DNA of 64,000 nt from Charina bottae. Taxonomy: Eukaryota > Chordata > Lepidosauria > Squamata > Charinaidae. A model generated the notes under the pieces. It had not been told where the DNA came from. It did no database searches and worked only from the letters and a program-made list of their open reading frames with translations. Positions within the stretch are counted from its first letter, which is position 1. Each line of letters starts with the position of its first letter. The stretch is taken from NCBI GenBank assembly GCA_023362775.1, contig JALMGJ010000063.1, positions 1,967,501 through 2,031,500 of the forward strand. Reading direction: 5' to 3'. Both the position numbers and the translations under genes were made by a program. Of the stretch, positions 1 to 13,325 are shown one piece after another.

Positions 1-1711
1 GCGACTTAGTGTTTTTGTACATGCTTATGTCCTTTTGAATTAAAAGGACATCATGGGACTTTAGGATTGAAATAAGAGCAAATGCAAGCTCCAATTTTTC
101 ATAGTGTCTGTAGCCTTGGCTTTGAAGTGTAAAACCATTCATGGCATATAAATCTCCTAACCCCGCCCCCCCACTGCTTCCAGATTTTATTTCCAATTTG
201 ACAGTGCAATTCACCAATGGGGGAAAAATACAGAAATAAGAAAGTCTCTGTCAAACTGGTTGAGGGATTTTGCTTACAGAGGCAAATTTGATGTATGGCT
301 TATAGCCATCAGCTGTCTTTATGTAGAGAAGCCATCAGATAGTAGTTTCTCATCTAGGTTTGGATTAGTCGCTGATAGGGAAGGCACCATGTTTCATTAG
401 CATTTTGCTCAAGTCATCCACCCACTATAATCTTCTATAGCTGTTACCATAATTATCTTTCTTAACATACCTTATCACCACAAGCACAGCTTCAAGGAGC
501 AACTTTAGAGAGTCAGCTCCTGCTCTTAGTTATAATTAGAGCTTGGGAAATATTGCAGAAGGCAGCTTATGCATAGCTATTTAAACCTTTTTGATTAGTT
601 TGCAATTGTGTTCATGCTCCTTTTGAGATTTGATTTCAATGACTGTTCTATTCAGAGTTAGGAAATCTTACCAAAGAAAGCATTCTTTTAAATCCTGTTC
701 ACAAGAAGGAGGCTTTAAAAGTCAGAAAGTTGCACACTTCACCCTAAACTTGTAATATACTGAGAGAAATTCACTTAAACATGTCTGATGGGAGGAAATA
801 AAGTAGTTTTCTGGCTCAGCTCTAGTGTTTGTGTGACCTTTGGGCAAATGTCCTAATCTTTGAGTGCCACAGGCTCAATGGAGTTGTGGCCAAACCACAG
901 TCTAGCCCAAATGGCTGGAAACATACCTGTATTCTGCATCAAAGGAGTATGGTTTACGTTAGATAATTAATGATGCCCAGGGCCTAATAGTCAAATAGGT
1001 TCATCCAAGCCACAGCTCTGGAACTGTCTCTTCTGATTGTGGTAAAGGTGTGGTTTTGTGAATCATGCTACCAAAATAACTGGAGGGATCTACAGTATCC
1101 CTTTTTTCTCATAGTCTCTACCTTCTATCAGTACACCCTACTTTGGCTGAAGAAACCCTCTGTAGACTTGTATACATTGTTGCCTGTAAATACAATAGGA
1201 AATTTCTTTTGAAATATCATCATGTGTACAGCTCCAAGAAATCATCAAAATTCAGATGCATTGCTGGATTTTTCAGTCTTTTTCTCTAAGGAAGGAGGAA
1301 GCTCTGAGTTTCAGGAATAGACTTCTCCCTCCTCAAATGATGCAATTGAGCATTGTGACTACCAAGGGAAATCTGCAAGTGGACAAGTAGGTGTTTCCCT
1401 AGGATAGCAAGGACATCCTTTTTTCCACTGATCAAGTGCTGTGCAAATTTAATATCTCATCCTATTATAACATTTCCCAAATATTTTGATTTCTGTCTCT
1501 GAATCCTTTACCAGCCTTTCACTTACTATTCATAATTTTGGGATGTGCTGAATGCTGTTCTACACAAAACGTGAATACTTTGGGTTGTAAATATTTTTTG
1601 CATGTGAGTACTTTCACTTCCCTCTCATTCATTTGCTTTGAACCTCATCCTGATCCACTCCAAAAGTTACCATCTGAGGAATACATAGAAATGTTCCATT
1701 TTGTTAGGTAA
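1..1711. other. Unassigned AT-rich sequence
   Basis: No gene, tRNA-like box or recognisable repeat is seen. A perfect 9-bp hairpin (TGTCCTTTT/AAAAGGACA) lies near position 30 but is short enough to be chance. The stretch has no reading frame with a recognisable domain. Confidence 0.5.
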
Positions 1712-1790
1712 ATTTTTATTTATTTATTTATTTATTAAATTTCTATGACCACCCATCTCCCCCTCAAGGAGGGACTCTGGGCGGTTTGAT
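1712..1790 (-). mobile_element. L2-like LINE 3' tail
   Basis: Read on the minus strand, this holds the sequence type ACCGCCCAGAGTCCCTCC followed by GGGGGAGATGGG, AAATTTAATAAAT and an (AAAT)n end. That is the usual 3' end of squamate L2/CR1-like LINEs. The same end recurs at 14790, 16409, 26190, 38477 and 50860. The 5' limit is unclear because only the tail is recognisable. Confidence 0.65.
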
Positions 1791-4700
1791 AAACTTCTAG
1801 CCCGTGTAGGACATGCTGCAACTGGAAATGCCTCTCCCCAATCCAATCCTGATGAGACAACAGAACATATAGTTTTATTCCCAACCTAAGAAGAAATGTG
1901 TTGAAGTACAACTCCCAATCCATTAGGCTAATGGCCTAGTGTTGTACACCCTAACAGTGGGTGCCACATGTGGTTTATTTGTCTGGCTCTGTGTTAGAGT
2001 GTTGACATTATGACGTCATGTCATGTTCCAGATACTGATGGTTAAGTATAGAGCTATCTCTTTGCAGGACTTTTCTAGCTCTCCACATTTATTATATTTG
2101 CAAGAAAAGGACCACAGTTAAGATGGCCTCAAAACAACAAGTTTATGCACTTTGTATAATGTTGCCTCCCCCAAAAGGAAATAACATGACAATACATGTA
2201 TGCACACACAATACCAAGACACTTCTACACCTCAAAACACAAAGGTGGGCTTAGAACTTTTTGCCTGACATTGTTACTTCTTCAGGTCACCACCCCAGGT
2301 TTGCTGGTTTTTATGCTGCATGGTGGGACACTGTGTCATGTGAACTTCTACTTTCATTCTGAAACGGTGCTGCAGCCTAACACCAAACTGACCAGTATAA
2401 AACTGAGGATTTCAAACTTTTTCAGGCCACAGAACCCGTTAGTTAAATTTCCTGGAATCTCTGATCAAGAGGCAAAGCTCTAGTGATAGAAAATTGGCAA
2501 TAAAACAACACTAGTTGTGATAATTGGCACTAATTGCCACCTGTCTATAATAAAAGGGCGGATTAGTAATAGCTGCTAAGGGAAATTCCTGCCCTGTCCA
2601 CCTGAAACTTTCCATTTCGCCTTGCTTGTGGGTAAGGGAGAAAGGCAGGGCCACAAAAAAAAGTGCCATGCAGCTGAGGCATTTCCTGGGTAAAGATCAT
2701 GGCCATCATTTTCACCCTTTCTGCTGTACCTGAGAAAAATTACTATGGATGTCCCTGGTTGCATTCAAGTGATTTTTCCCCCTTAGTCTCTTAAAGAACC
2801 TCATCAAGTCCTTACAGAACCCTAGGTTCTTCAGAACATAAATTGAAGAAAACTGGTATAGATCCTTGGAGGAGGTTAAAACAGATTCTTGCGGAATCCC
2901 AGCATTTATCTTTGCCTGTAAAGGGTGTCCATTTATGTTGACTGTTTGCATCCTGTCATGAAGCCCCTTAGTTGTTATTCACAGCATCACCAGAACTGCT
3001 AGCAACCACCAATGTTATATCTTGTTCCCACAAGTTTGGCCTTGTCTCCTGACAAGCACCCTTTTCCTGTCTTTTTTTAAACAAACCACATAATATCAGT
3101 CACACAGCAGAGAAATCCAGAAGACACTACAGACAACATAAGAATGACTTTGCTGGTTCAGGTCAAGGCTCTTCTTAGTCCAACATGTTGTTTCTAAAGT
3201 AACCAAACAGATGCCACTGGGTTGTTTGCAAATAGGAGATGGAGTCATGCCCCTTCCCATCATTCTTCCTCTGTAACTGGTATGCTGCCTCCAACCCCAA
3301 CATAACACCAATTTTCAAGAGTCCTTGATAGAGGTGTCCTCCATGAGTTCCCTTTTAAAGCCATTACCCACCTGTAGTAATCAATTATTTCATCTGTTCT
3401 AAATCTCCTTCCAATCAGTTCCATTTAATGATTTCTGATCCTAATGTTTTGAAGAGAAAGAGAAAAGCCAGTCTCCTATGTACATTCTTCCTGACATCCT
3501 CAAAAAATGCTAAAAACTGGTATTTTGTAACCTGCACAGCAACACAGTGGACTTGAATGAAAATTAGTGTTGCCCTTAGCAGTTTCCAACTGGTTTTTGC
3601 ATTTAAAACATTTAAAATATTCAAACGTAATTAATAACAAAAGCCATTGCATGCTTTTAAACCAGAGTGGTGGTGTGCTACGTGAAAAGAACTGCCATTA
3701 CTTGGAACACTGGGGTTTTATTAGTACATGAAAGGACAGATGGGAACCTATGGCGCAGATTGGAATATGTACCTTTTAGTGGCAAATCTCAGCACATTGT
3801 AAAAGAAAGGAACATTTCCTACTCTGGATTCAATATAATGACACAAGGCCAATTGCTTAAAAATAGGCATGAAATCCTGCTTGACAACTAATTGTTAACT
3901 GAGCCTCCACCAGAGTAAATTACCTTAAAAGAAGATCTTAAAATAGAGACATGCTCCATGACCTCATCTTGACCCAGTACCACATATATAGCAAAGTTTT
4001 TGTCTTTTGATAATACAGTACATTACATAGCAGTCAAATGCCTAATCAGAGTGTTGACTTTATGTCAGATGGACATGAAATGTACCCTAGAGTTTAGAAT
4101 ACAATTATGCAAGCAACTCATTGTTCAAACCACAACACGAGCGTTATCTTTTGTTCAGTTCTAAAAGATTCTCTCTGTATAGGTATTAGGAAGTCCCCAT
4201 TTAATAAAGGATCAGCTTTCACTTCTACCAATGGTGATTCACTTAGGCATTTGTTTACATTGTATTAAGGGGGGGGGAGAAAATTTGTCAAGTTGATGGA
4301 AATAGAGAGATCATGTGTATAGCCTAATAAAGTATCCCTGGGCACGTAGTTTTTTCTTATTACCTTATTAGGGCAATGACTTAACAAAGTAAATGCCTTT
4401 AGTGATGTCATTTTCAGTAGGCTGTAACATGGAGATCCACATCTTCATTTCTGAAAACACTCCCATAGAGGAAATCCCTTGAAATATGTGCTTTAAGAAT
4501 GTGCTTTTGTGTCATGGCTGTCAGCAAGGCATTAGCCCACAGCTAAGATTTATAAGCCTGTATTTTGGCATTTAAAATGCACTAACTATATAAGCATGAA
4601 TTATAGTGGAGCCATAAATGTAAGACTTGAACTATATATTTATTTCAATATGTACTAGCTATGAGTTAACTGCTGCTGCTGAGGACCAAAATGGAAGAGA

Positions 4701-5082
4701 TGCTTTTTCTTGAAGGCTGGGTCCTTCTGAACCATTCTGAACAACTGCATTTTTACTTGGAGATGAGAGATATAGATGCAGCATTTCAGATTCTTTCTCT
4801 AAAAAGTGCTGTGGAGCTCATGAGATCAGCAGCTTTAAGCAGCCATGCCTTTTCGCAGGAGAAGTGAAGCAAAAGAAGCTGGATTTGCAGCCTGATTGAC
4901 TCAAGATCTTGGCAGTTCTGTATTAGCTGATTGGATTGTGTCCATCTGCAATATTCTATTCCAGTATTATTATTACCTGATCCTTAGGCATTGCTCCTAA
5001 AGCTTTGGGAAGAATAGTCTGCAGCCACAATGGCTTTATGCCAATATCCCATTTGACATCCTGGGAAATAGTGAAAGAGGAG
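1791..5082. other. Unassigned sequence with possible decayed MITE pieces
   Basis: No gene is seen. Around 2410-2470 and 2785-2870 there are phrases with CAGAACCC and CCCTAGGTTC of the kind found in short hAT-like elements of reptiles, but they are too decayed to bound. Reading frames of 60-95 codons here have no recognisable motif. Confidence 0.4.
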
Positions 5083-5507
5083 GTTTATTTGTACTTGAGA
5101 TACAGCTTGAATAGTGGAATAGATCCCCTCTGCAACTTTCCTGGGGAAATATGCATAATTCAGAATAACCATAATGTATCTCCATTTAAAAAACGTTGAG
5201 TAGGCACAAAACAACATTATGAACAGGTGAGCTCTCAAAAATAGAGCAACTGTTTCAGAACCCTTGGTTTAAAATACTGGTCAATATCAAATCTAGTTGT
5301 GTGGAGATTGCCCATCACTAACCCTACAGCATTCCCAAACCTGTGTATAATTGTGTTTTAAAACTATAGTCGTATAGAAGAAGTCAGTTGAGTAGAAATA
5401 CTAAACAAAGTTTTTCATTGTTTTGTTGTGTTATCACGGTGGTTATTGTTCTTGTTTCTAGAAAATGAATTGCCGTTTTCAAGCTGTATCTCAAGTACAA
5501 ATAAACT
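5083..5507. repeat. Long-range inverted repeat, 29-bp exact arms
   Basis: Positions 5083-5111 (GTTTATTTGTACTTGAGATA and the following nine bases) recur exactly as the reverse complement at 5479-5507. Weaker purine/pyrimidine similarity continues outside the arms. The arms are 367 bp apart. This could be the terminal repeats of an unclassified DNA element, two opposed copies of a short repeat, or a fold-back. I see no clear target duplication outside the arms. Confidence 0.75.
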
Positions 5508-7734
5508 CCTTCTTCCTTGAATTTTTTTTGGATCAGTGTCTGCTTACACCTTGGAGGTGGAAACTAGTTATTTAGACAAGTTAGCTGTGATATGAGCATT
5601 CCAAATCTTCCTAGATTAAGATTCTATGAAGTAAAACAAGAATGAATACTGAACCTTGGCCATTTGTTGCCAGAGCGTGACATGTAACTCTAACAGATGT
5701 TAGACTAAACTGCGGAAGCAGATCAGATGAGAGCCGTGTTCCAGTTTTTCATTTCCATATATGGAGAATGAGAAGACCTGATAAGACAAAGAGTTTCACC
5801 TCTAAAATTTACTGCGATAAGTGGTTCGTTTTTCTTGAAAGGGCCTATTGTTGAATACATATTAGAACAAATGGCAGTTGTTGAAAACACATTTCACATC
5901 AGTCTCTAAAGTAGTAAAAGGAAATCTAGCCGGTGAATTTAAACATTCCTAAAATAATGCTTGATGTTCCCTTATCATTTGTTCAAAAACTGTGTGCATA
6001 TGTGTTTTATGATTTGCAACCAAACATCATAATTAGTACAGCAGTACAGCCATCCAGATTGAAAAGGCAAAGTATGATTTGGAGTGTGCATGGGCACTAG
6101 AGTAGCATATATGGGGAATACTTGAAACCAAACATATTTTTTTCCTGCATAAAGCCCATAAAAATACAGATGCTTTAAGATGTTCTCAGCAGGCTACATA
6201 CACACTCAAGTACACTCCAGAAAACATTTTGCCCTTCAAATCCAGATTTTTGTGCAACCTGTTGCAATGTCATGAGGCTCCTCTAAAGGATATGTTGGTT
6301 CCGATGCCACCCCAAGCCCCTTCTTGATTTGGAAATTCTTCTATTTTTGTCTCCTTTATTTCTTTTTTATCTAGCTAGCTAGTTAGCTGAGTTACCCTGA
6401 CTTGGTGGAATATGGGTAACGTATTGAACAACACAATTGGTTTATTAACAAAGAATTGAATTAATTCTTATTAAACAACTTAAAATAGGCTGTAAACAGT
6501 TTCCTAAGTTTTAGCTTGCAGCACAAGATTACTCCTAGTAACTTGTTTTATTGGTATGAATCTATAGGTTGCTAATCCTTGCCTTCACTAGCACTAAATG
6601 TACAATCATAAACCTGTCACTTTGGACTCTGAGCTTCCTGTCCTTCCACCCCAACCTCCCAAATTCATCTCTCTTCAGGTCCCTACTCCTTCTGAAATAT
6701 AAACTTGGAGAAGGTGCCCTGTGTTAACATGCCTAGAGTTATAGTTCTAATACCCAATCATACAGCTGTACTAAACAGTTTATTATTTAATAGCTTTGGG
6801 GTAAACAAACATTCAATGGAATGAAAAGGTGGCTTATGTAATAAATAAGGATGATCAAAGAAGGAAATATTCTAATTCGAAAAGAAGACAGTTGTTGGCA
6901 TGCAGTTCGTGGATTTTTACTAACTAGTGATTGATTTTCTTTTTGATTGCTCATTATGCCATGCTGTCTATGTGAGATCAGCAGGATCTGATTGCCTGAG
7001 ATGCAAGGACCAACAGCATCTGATTCAAAGCTGGAGCCTAGTGACACCTCAGGACCAGCTGGGAAACCATGTGTATTTTGTAAGCAGGGAGTTTTGTATG
7101 GACAGACAGGAGAAACTGCAAGGCAGCTCTTTCTCATCAAGGCAAAGGATTGAGACAGCCTATTTCAAGCAATAAAGTATGTGTTTTTCATTTTAAACAG
7201 CAAAGCAAATGAACATCCCTTGTGGACCAAGGTCAGAAAACCTTTAATGGCGTGCTGCAGTTCTCAGCTGGAGTCTTTATGGAGAATGATTCACTAGACT
7301 ACCACAAGAAAAAGGAAAGGAAAGGAAAGGAAATTGTGGAACTGTCGAAAAGGGATGTGGGGAAGGATGCTCAGAGATGTCATTTGAGCCATATTTTTAA
7401 GCAAGCAACTTGATTTACCCTTCTCCAATGAATATATGGATCAGAAAGTTGTTCTGTTAATGTACATAGTTCTTCACCTTTCGCCCTTTGATTCAGGTCT
7501 CAAAATACATATAAAGTGGATACAAAAAAGTGTATTTTTGGAGGAGTATACACCCATGCATATTTAAAGATCAAATGCATTTTAAAATGCACACTCACTG
7601 AAAATGTTTTCAAAATCATGTACATGAATTGATGTAGAAATAGGATTGGACTGTTGTGAATGAATATACATGAAATTGCAGCAAGCCAAACTATTGGAAA
7701 AATAGGAGCATTGTATGTAGCTTGGTAAAAGAGA
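5508..7734. other. Unassigned sequence
   Basis: No gene is recognised. There is a short (GGAAA)n run near 7315-7340. The longest reading frame (6787-7140, minus, 117 codons) has no domain and I treat it as chance. Confidence 0.4.
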
Positions 7735-8200
7735 AGGCAAGCAAGATGCCTCCACCCGGGCAGTAACTCCTGAGTTACTAGATGGTGTAGTTGCTTGCTG
7801 TGCTCAACTAGGGCTTGTCTAGTTGGATACCCTCTCCTCCACACAGACCTTTTCTATATCTTATCTGCAATAGGTGGCATGGTCCTCTTCCATTCTCCTC
7901 TCTTCTTCTTGGCTCTTCTCATCCCCTTCCCAGGGAATATGGCATTCTCATACACTTCCTTGATCTTCTCCAGTGCTATATGGGGGCACTGTTGGGGGCA
8001 GATACATTCCCAGAGGATCTCATCTCTTCCTCTAGTTCTGAGCTATCTCTGCTGTTGTGCTGTAATAGTGTCCTTTCCCCCTTTCCATTTCTGGGCAGGA
8101 TTCTTTTTGATAGTTGCTCATTTACTTTTGCCTTGTCCTCCGACTGGCTCCTGGTACCAGTTACTAACACCAACATGGCAATAATGATGCACTGACTCAG
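7735..8200. other. Pyrimidine-rich block, possible decayed repeat
   Basis: A C/T-rich plus strand lets two overlapping frames (7795-8184 and 7815-8195) stay open for about 125-130 codons. The predicted peptides are rich in Leu, Ser, Pro and Phe simply because of base composition, and no family is recognisable. The block may be the reverse strand of an old LTR or other repeat; that is inference only. Confidence 0.3.
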
Positions 8201-10645
8201 TGCATTGGGAGCCTTATCTGTGCAAATGGTCTCATGCCTGATTCATGCCTGTCTTACCAGTATGAGGCAAGTACACTCTCAGCCTACATGAGACATGGCA
8301 TGTTCAACAAACACTATACATGTGAAAGGTGGTGGGAGGCCTGGATCTGATTGCTAGGAGTTCTAGAAAAGTGGTGGAAGTGCTGGAAGGTCAAATCAAA
8401 AATGGGGAGGATGACAGCCATGATGACACAATATCAAGATATCAATGTTTGGGATGCTGTTAGTTGAAATGTGTAATTGGCTGTAAGAATAACCTTCAGG
8501 AACAGGAGGAAGAGCCGCAACCAAGACAACAGTCAGATAAAAGAAATTTGAGTCCAAAGCAGAAATGCAACTTGAAAAAAAGTCTCAGACTTGACCCTCC
8601 CTAGCTCTCTGAAGATAAAAGCAGGGAGTGGGGTGGCACATTCAGACTTGCAAGATTCCGTTACGGTAACCTTATAATAAAAGTAGTATTAGCATTCATA
8701 ACTTTGGTTTCCTAATCTGATCTACCTCAAAGGGCTGACAAAATGTATACCTAGAGATGGTTCACCTGATGCAATAAGTGCAGATAACTGCTTCAAGAGG
8801 CAGTTTATTAGGTAAATAGTATGACATCTGGGGAAGGATTTTAGTGATGTCACAATTTGTCCACTCTGGCCAGGCAAATGACATACTAATTGTGGAAGGA
8901 ATGCAGTGACCACTCACCTAGGTTGACCACTCAGGTGATTACTTATAAGAGGAATACCAAACTTACAATCTCATGACCACATGCCTCCTCCCAAAGTCTT
9001 AGGTGAGGCCCCTAAAATCCTTCTATAAGTTTCTGCTGAATTGTAAGTTTTAATGTGACTGAGATAAAATAAATTAACTATATGGGGAATAATCATATTA
9101 ACTGGAATGGAATTAAATTTACAGTAAATGTATTATTTTTATCTTGGTTTGTCCGCTTTTGGAGCATAGCTGCTGGGACACTACTCAAAAGCCAAGAATG
9201 ACCTCCATCCTAAAAGCCTAACACACCCCAGACTAAGAATCTCTGAATGACTTCATAGATCCTTTATTAGAGAGGCAGCTTTTGCTTGAATAACCATGAA
9301 GTCCTTCATGATCCTCATTGCTCATGAAGATGGAAACTCTGAGCTTTTTTGAGCACTGGCTACAGTAGCAGACACACATCTCTGTATCTAGTAATAGTTA
9401 ACTATGTTCTCTTTCATTAGTTAGTTGAAGGCAAACAGGATTCTTCAGAAGCTCATGAAGCCACTAAAGGCCCCTTTGAAAAAACAACAACTCAACCACT
9501 GGTGTTTTGGCATATGTGATTTTGAGATGATGTAATTTTATACAGGAGTGATGTGAAGTTTTTCTTGGTTCCTAGAAGCTAAATGCCTTGGAGGTAATCA
9601 TAATAATTCCAATATTTTCTTAACATTTTTGGACATGAAAGCAGACTTCAGTTCTCTTACAGAGACTAGAGATCATGCAACGGTAAGAGGTCAGGACGAA
9701 GAAGGAAAAGACTGAGGGCAACCCTTGTGCAATACACAGTACATAGGAAAATAAATAGCAATTTTGTCTTTACAGTCCAGTTCTCACAAACAGTAGCTGA
9801 TACGGTCAATCTATTACATGATTGGACCAATTCAGACTTTGGGGTTTTTCTTTTTTCTTTCTTGTTTGGGCGGGTGGCTGGGTGTGTTGGCAGAGCTCTC
9901 TTGATTTAATATTCTGCTAAAAGGGAGAGAGGGAACAAGGAGGAAGAAGGACAACATATTATCCAAAATGGATTCATCAGCTCATCTGCTATGTATGGGA
10001 AATGCAGAGCTTAGTTCTCTGAGCATTCAGCTATATTGCTTTTTTCCAGCTTTTGTTTTCCAATGAAATAAAACAGAATGAAACTGCTGATTTAATTAAT
10101 TAATGGGATAACATTTCAACTGAACGTAGAGGCAATTCCTTTGGCAGAATCTGAAGTCTCTCTTAGATTTCACTGAGTGAGCTTAGATATAGCCCATTGA
10201 AATCTGTAGGACTTAAACATGTTTCAGTTTGCTGTATCCAATAATTTAATTGAGATAATTAATTGATCCAAGAATAATTAATTGAGACACGCACCTGCAA
10301 GGATAAATCTAGTACTTCTCCCTGAATAACCTCCAAATCATGCCTTAACTGAAGGCAGAAGGAAAACTCATTATGGGGTGACAGTGGTTCCTTGTCAATG
10401 GGCAAAACAGTTTCCTTCATCCAGTACAATACCATCAGCACTTGGAGGGGATTTCAGGAACAACTCTGGGTGCTGGTAACTCAAGATCACTGCTCTCCAG
10501 CATTCAAGCTGGATCTGCAGTTTTAAAGCTGAAATCTAAAGAATTCCAGTATGTTTTGTAAAGGGTACTCATGCCAACATCTCAACATTTCTGTTCAAAT
10601 TCCTGTCCTCTGCCCAGAGTTCCATTGGTTAGATATATACATTTA
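8201..10645. other. Unassigned sequence
   Basis: No gene or bounded repeat is recognised over these 2.4 kb. Reading frames do not exceed about 63 codons. Confidence 0.45.
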
Positions 10646-10696
10646 GAATGAATGAATGAATGAATGAATGAATGAATGAATGAATGAATGAATGAA
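10646..10696. repeat. (AATG)n microsatellite
   Basis: About 12 perfect AATG units lie directly against the 5' edge of the truncated L1 that follows. The ATG that opens the L1-derived reading frame is supplied by this microsatellite, so it is not a natural start. Confidence 0.95.
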
Positions 10697-11521
10697 CAAG
10701 GAGAATACAAAATTAAATCAAAAGAACAACTTGCCTCGGAAGGATATACTTTTCAATGGCTTTCCTATATGCAGCTTATAGAGAAATTCAAGTTAGATAA
10801 AAAAGATTTTGGTTTTGAACAGAGTAAATCAGAATTTGAAATACAACTTTGTGAAACAGACGAACATTTAATTGCTAAAATGTATAAACTACTGTTGAGA
10901 GGGGAAATGGTGGAAGAACAAGTTAAATATTGTATGATTAAATGGGCAAAAAATATTGGTCATAACATACATATGCAGCAATGGGAAAATATGCGGTTTA
11001 AAGGATTGAAGTTTACTCTGTGTTATAATTTGAAAGAAAATTTCTATAAGATGATGTATCGATGGTATATTACCCCCAAAAAACTTGCAAAAATATATGG
11101 GACTGTTTCTAACATTTGCTGGAAATGTAATAAACAAGAGTTTTACCACATGTGGTGGACATGTAAGATTGCAAAGAAATTTTGGACCCAAATGCAGAGT
11201 ATACTACAAATACAGATTCCGATTAAACCAGAATTATTTCTGTTGGGAATATTGGATTTACAAATAGAAAAACATTTTGTTAGAATTATACAATATATGA
11301 TAACAGCAGCAAGACTTCTTTATGCACATTTTTGGAAAACTCAGACTTTACCAACAGTACAAGAGTGGATGTTAAAATTGATGGACATGGCAGAAAATGA
11401 TAAATTGACTTGTTTATTGAAAGAAAACTCAAGTTATCAATATCTCAAAGAGTGGAAACCACTGATGGACTATTTGCGAAATGCAGGAGGGGCGAAGCTT
11501 ACATGGGGTTTTGAAGAGTAG
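10688..11521 (+). pseudogene. L1 LINE ORF2 C-terminal fragment
   Basis: A 277-codon open frame corresponds to the C-terminal part of an L1-type ORF2 protein, after the reverse transcriptase. Recognisable L1 features are the RWYITPKKLAKIYG segment (about residues 124-137), the cysteine/histidine cluster CWKC...FYHMWWTC (about residues 143-158), then KKFW, KPELFLLGI and an AARLLYAHFWK segment. The endonuclease and catalytic reverse transcriptase are absent, so the copy is 5' truncated and cannot move by itself. The first residues come from the adjoining AATG microsatellite. A related but more decayed L1 lies at 26921-27181 plus 30304-31125. Confidence 0.85.
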
Positions 11522-11780
11522 ATTAAATATAATAGAGTATATTAGACAAAGAATTATTTCTATCTATTGTATGAAAAACCAACGTTTAAGGCAGATTCTT
11601 TTATCTACATGACCAGAGATAGATTGGAAGTTACCTATTTTTCATATCTTTTTCTTTCTCTTACTTTACTACACTTTTTCTTTTCTTTTTCTTTATTTTG
11701 TATTTCTATTTCTTTTTCCATTTCTAACTTTTAACTATGTATTTTAAAATCCTAATAAAATTTATAAAATAAAAAAAATA
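10690..11780 (+). mobile_element. 5'-truncated L1 LINE with 3' UTR and poly-A
   Basis: The ORF2 fragment is followed by a pyrimidine-rich 3' UTR (about 11630-11740), an AATAAA signal near 11754 and an A-rich tail ending about 11779. A possible short target duplication, ATTTAGA, occurs at 10641-10647 and 11780-11786. If it is real, the AATG array sits inside the insertion, at its 5' junction. The uninterrupted 277-codon frame suggests a moderately young insertion. Confidence 0.8.
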
Positions 11781-11786
11781 TTTAGA

Positions 11787-13325
11787 TCACAGGTGGACAA
11801 TCTTTGGAGTAGGGTCCTATACTGATCTCCACAGAAATTTTAGGCTGTATAAATGGGTGGATCATTACAATATGTTGCTGTTACACAGAGATTTTTACAC
11901 TCCTATAGCCATTCACACAACTCTCCCTCATACAGGAATACATTTATTCACAACTATCACTCATATATATTCAAATTTGCTGAAAGGGAGTCCTTATCTT
12001 TAATTTTCCCTGTGATTTTGTTCCAGATTGCTGTTTCTAGAAAAGAAGAATAGTGACCTTAAACAGATTTGCTGGTTTCTCTTCTATCTTTTCCCTTCTA
12101 TCCCTAGCCCTAACTATATGGTAATGAACAGCACGGGTTCCCATTCTGCCTCAGTCAGGCAAATGCACTGGACTGACCCTGCTCAAGAGAATCACAAGGG
12201 ACAGACAGCTGCTCATTGTACTATAAGGTATGCTCGGTTTGTACATGCATTGACATTCTTGGCATTACAGTTCATGCTTGGGTGATTTTTGTGATGCTTT
12301 CTCCAGTGAAAGCCACTGTCTATTTTATAACCTTCATACTTATAGGGAACTGCCTACCCTTCATGAATCCCAAGCAAAGAAAGAGCCAGGGTGAAAGTTC
12401 CCCCTGACCAATTGCTATTAGCCAAACTTCTCCCAACCTGGACACTCTTCAGATATATGGACTTCCCAGAATCCCCCCAGCCAATATAGCCATTGCTGAG
12501 AATTTTGGGAGCTGGTCCATACATCTGTAAGGTACTCAGATAGGCAAAGCCTGGTAGAGGCTAAAAAAAACACCATAGGTTTGGTTTAGAAAAATGCAAT
12601 ACAGCTACTACTTAGTTTGGATATAGGAAAAATAAAATTGTAGACACAGATGGGAGGTGCATTCATATTTTCTTCCTGGTCTCTTAAACAAGGCATAACC
12701 AATCTGGATAAGAAAGTTGGGTGCAAGAGCAAAGGACAGGGGAGGAGGTGAACCATATGGAGAAAGTTCATCTTCTGGATATATCAGTGCCCTGGCCAAT
12801 TTTTTTTTAAGAAGAGGAATGCATTGTGCTAATTCTGCTAGACAACTATTAGACAAATGTCCCCTAGGATGTGTCAAACACAAATACTCTTGCAGAATAA
12901 AAACCTAGTGTAGGAACACTCTCAGTTAACCTCCAGCTGTCCTTCTAGTAGGGTCACGCTATCTGAATTCTCAATCTAGCTGCTGCTCTCTACTCTCCCC
13001 AGTTCTGCTGAGAACGGTCATGGTTTCTTGTTTGAAGGCAGGAAGTCAAGCCTCCCTACCCTCCTCCATCAAGCCTTCGGAGGCTAATTCTCAAGGCATG
13101 GTTCATATACCCCACAGTAAGCCTTTGGGAGTCAGCCCAGACCAAATACACCCTTTTGGCACTATGTTCTGCCTCTGGGCAACAAAACTTCAAGATGATG
13201 GATGAGGACCATAGAAATGCTTGGAGATTTTGTCTGCCTTAAGTGATTTGTCTTTCTACAAAATATTTATACAAGTGACAAATTCATTCCTATAGAAAAC
13301 ATGGAAAATTAATCAGGTTTCATAT
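11787..13325. other. Unassigned sequence with one hAT-like MITE relic
   Basis: Around 12436-12535 there are opposed phrases of the type AACCTGG...GACTTCCCAGAATCCCCC...AATTTTGGGAGCTGG, typical of short palindromic hAT-like MITEs in amniotes, here eroded and without clear termini. Nothing else is recognised. Confidence 0.4.

Noticed and set aside
30..52. Short perfect hairpin as a terminator or regulatory RNA
   Set aside because: A 9-bp stem in AT-rich eukaryotic DNA is expected by chance and has no supporting context.
7795..8195. Two overlapping frames of 126-129 codons
   Set aside because: Two frames open together over C/T-rich sequence indicate composition bias; the peptides have no recognisable motif.
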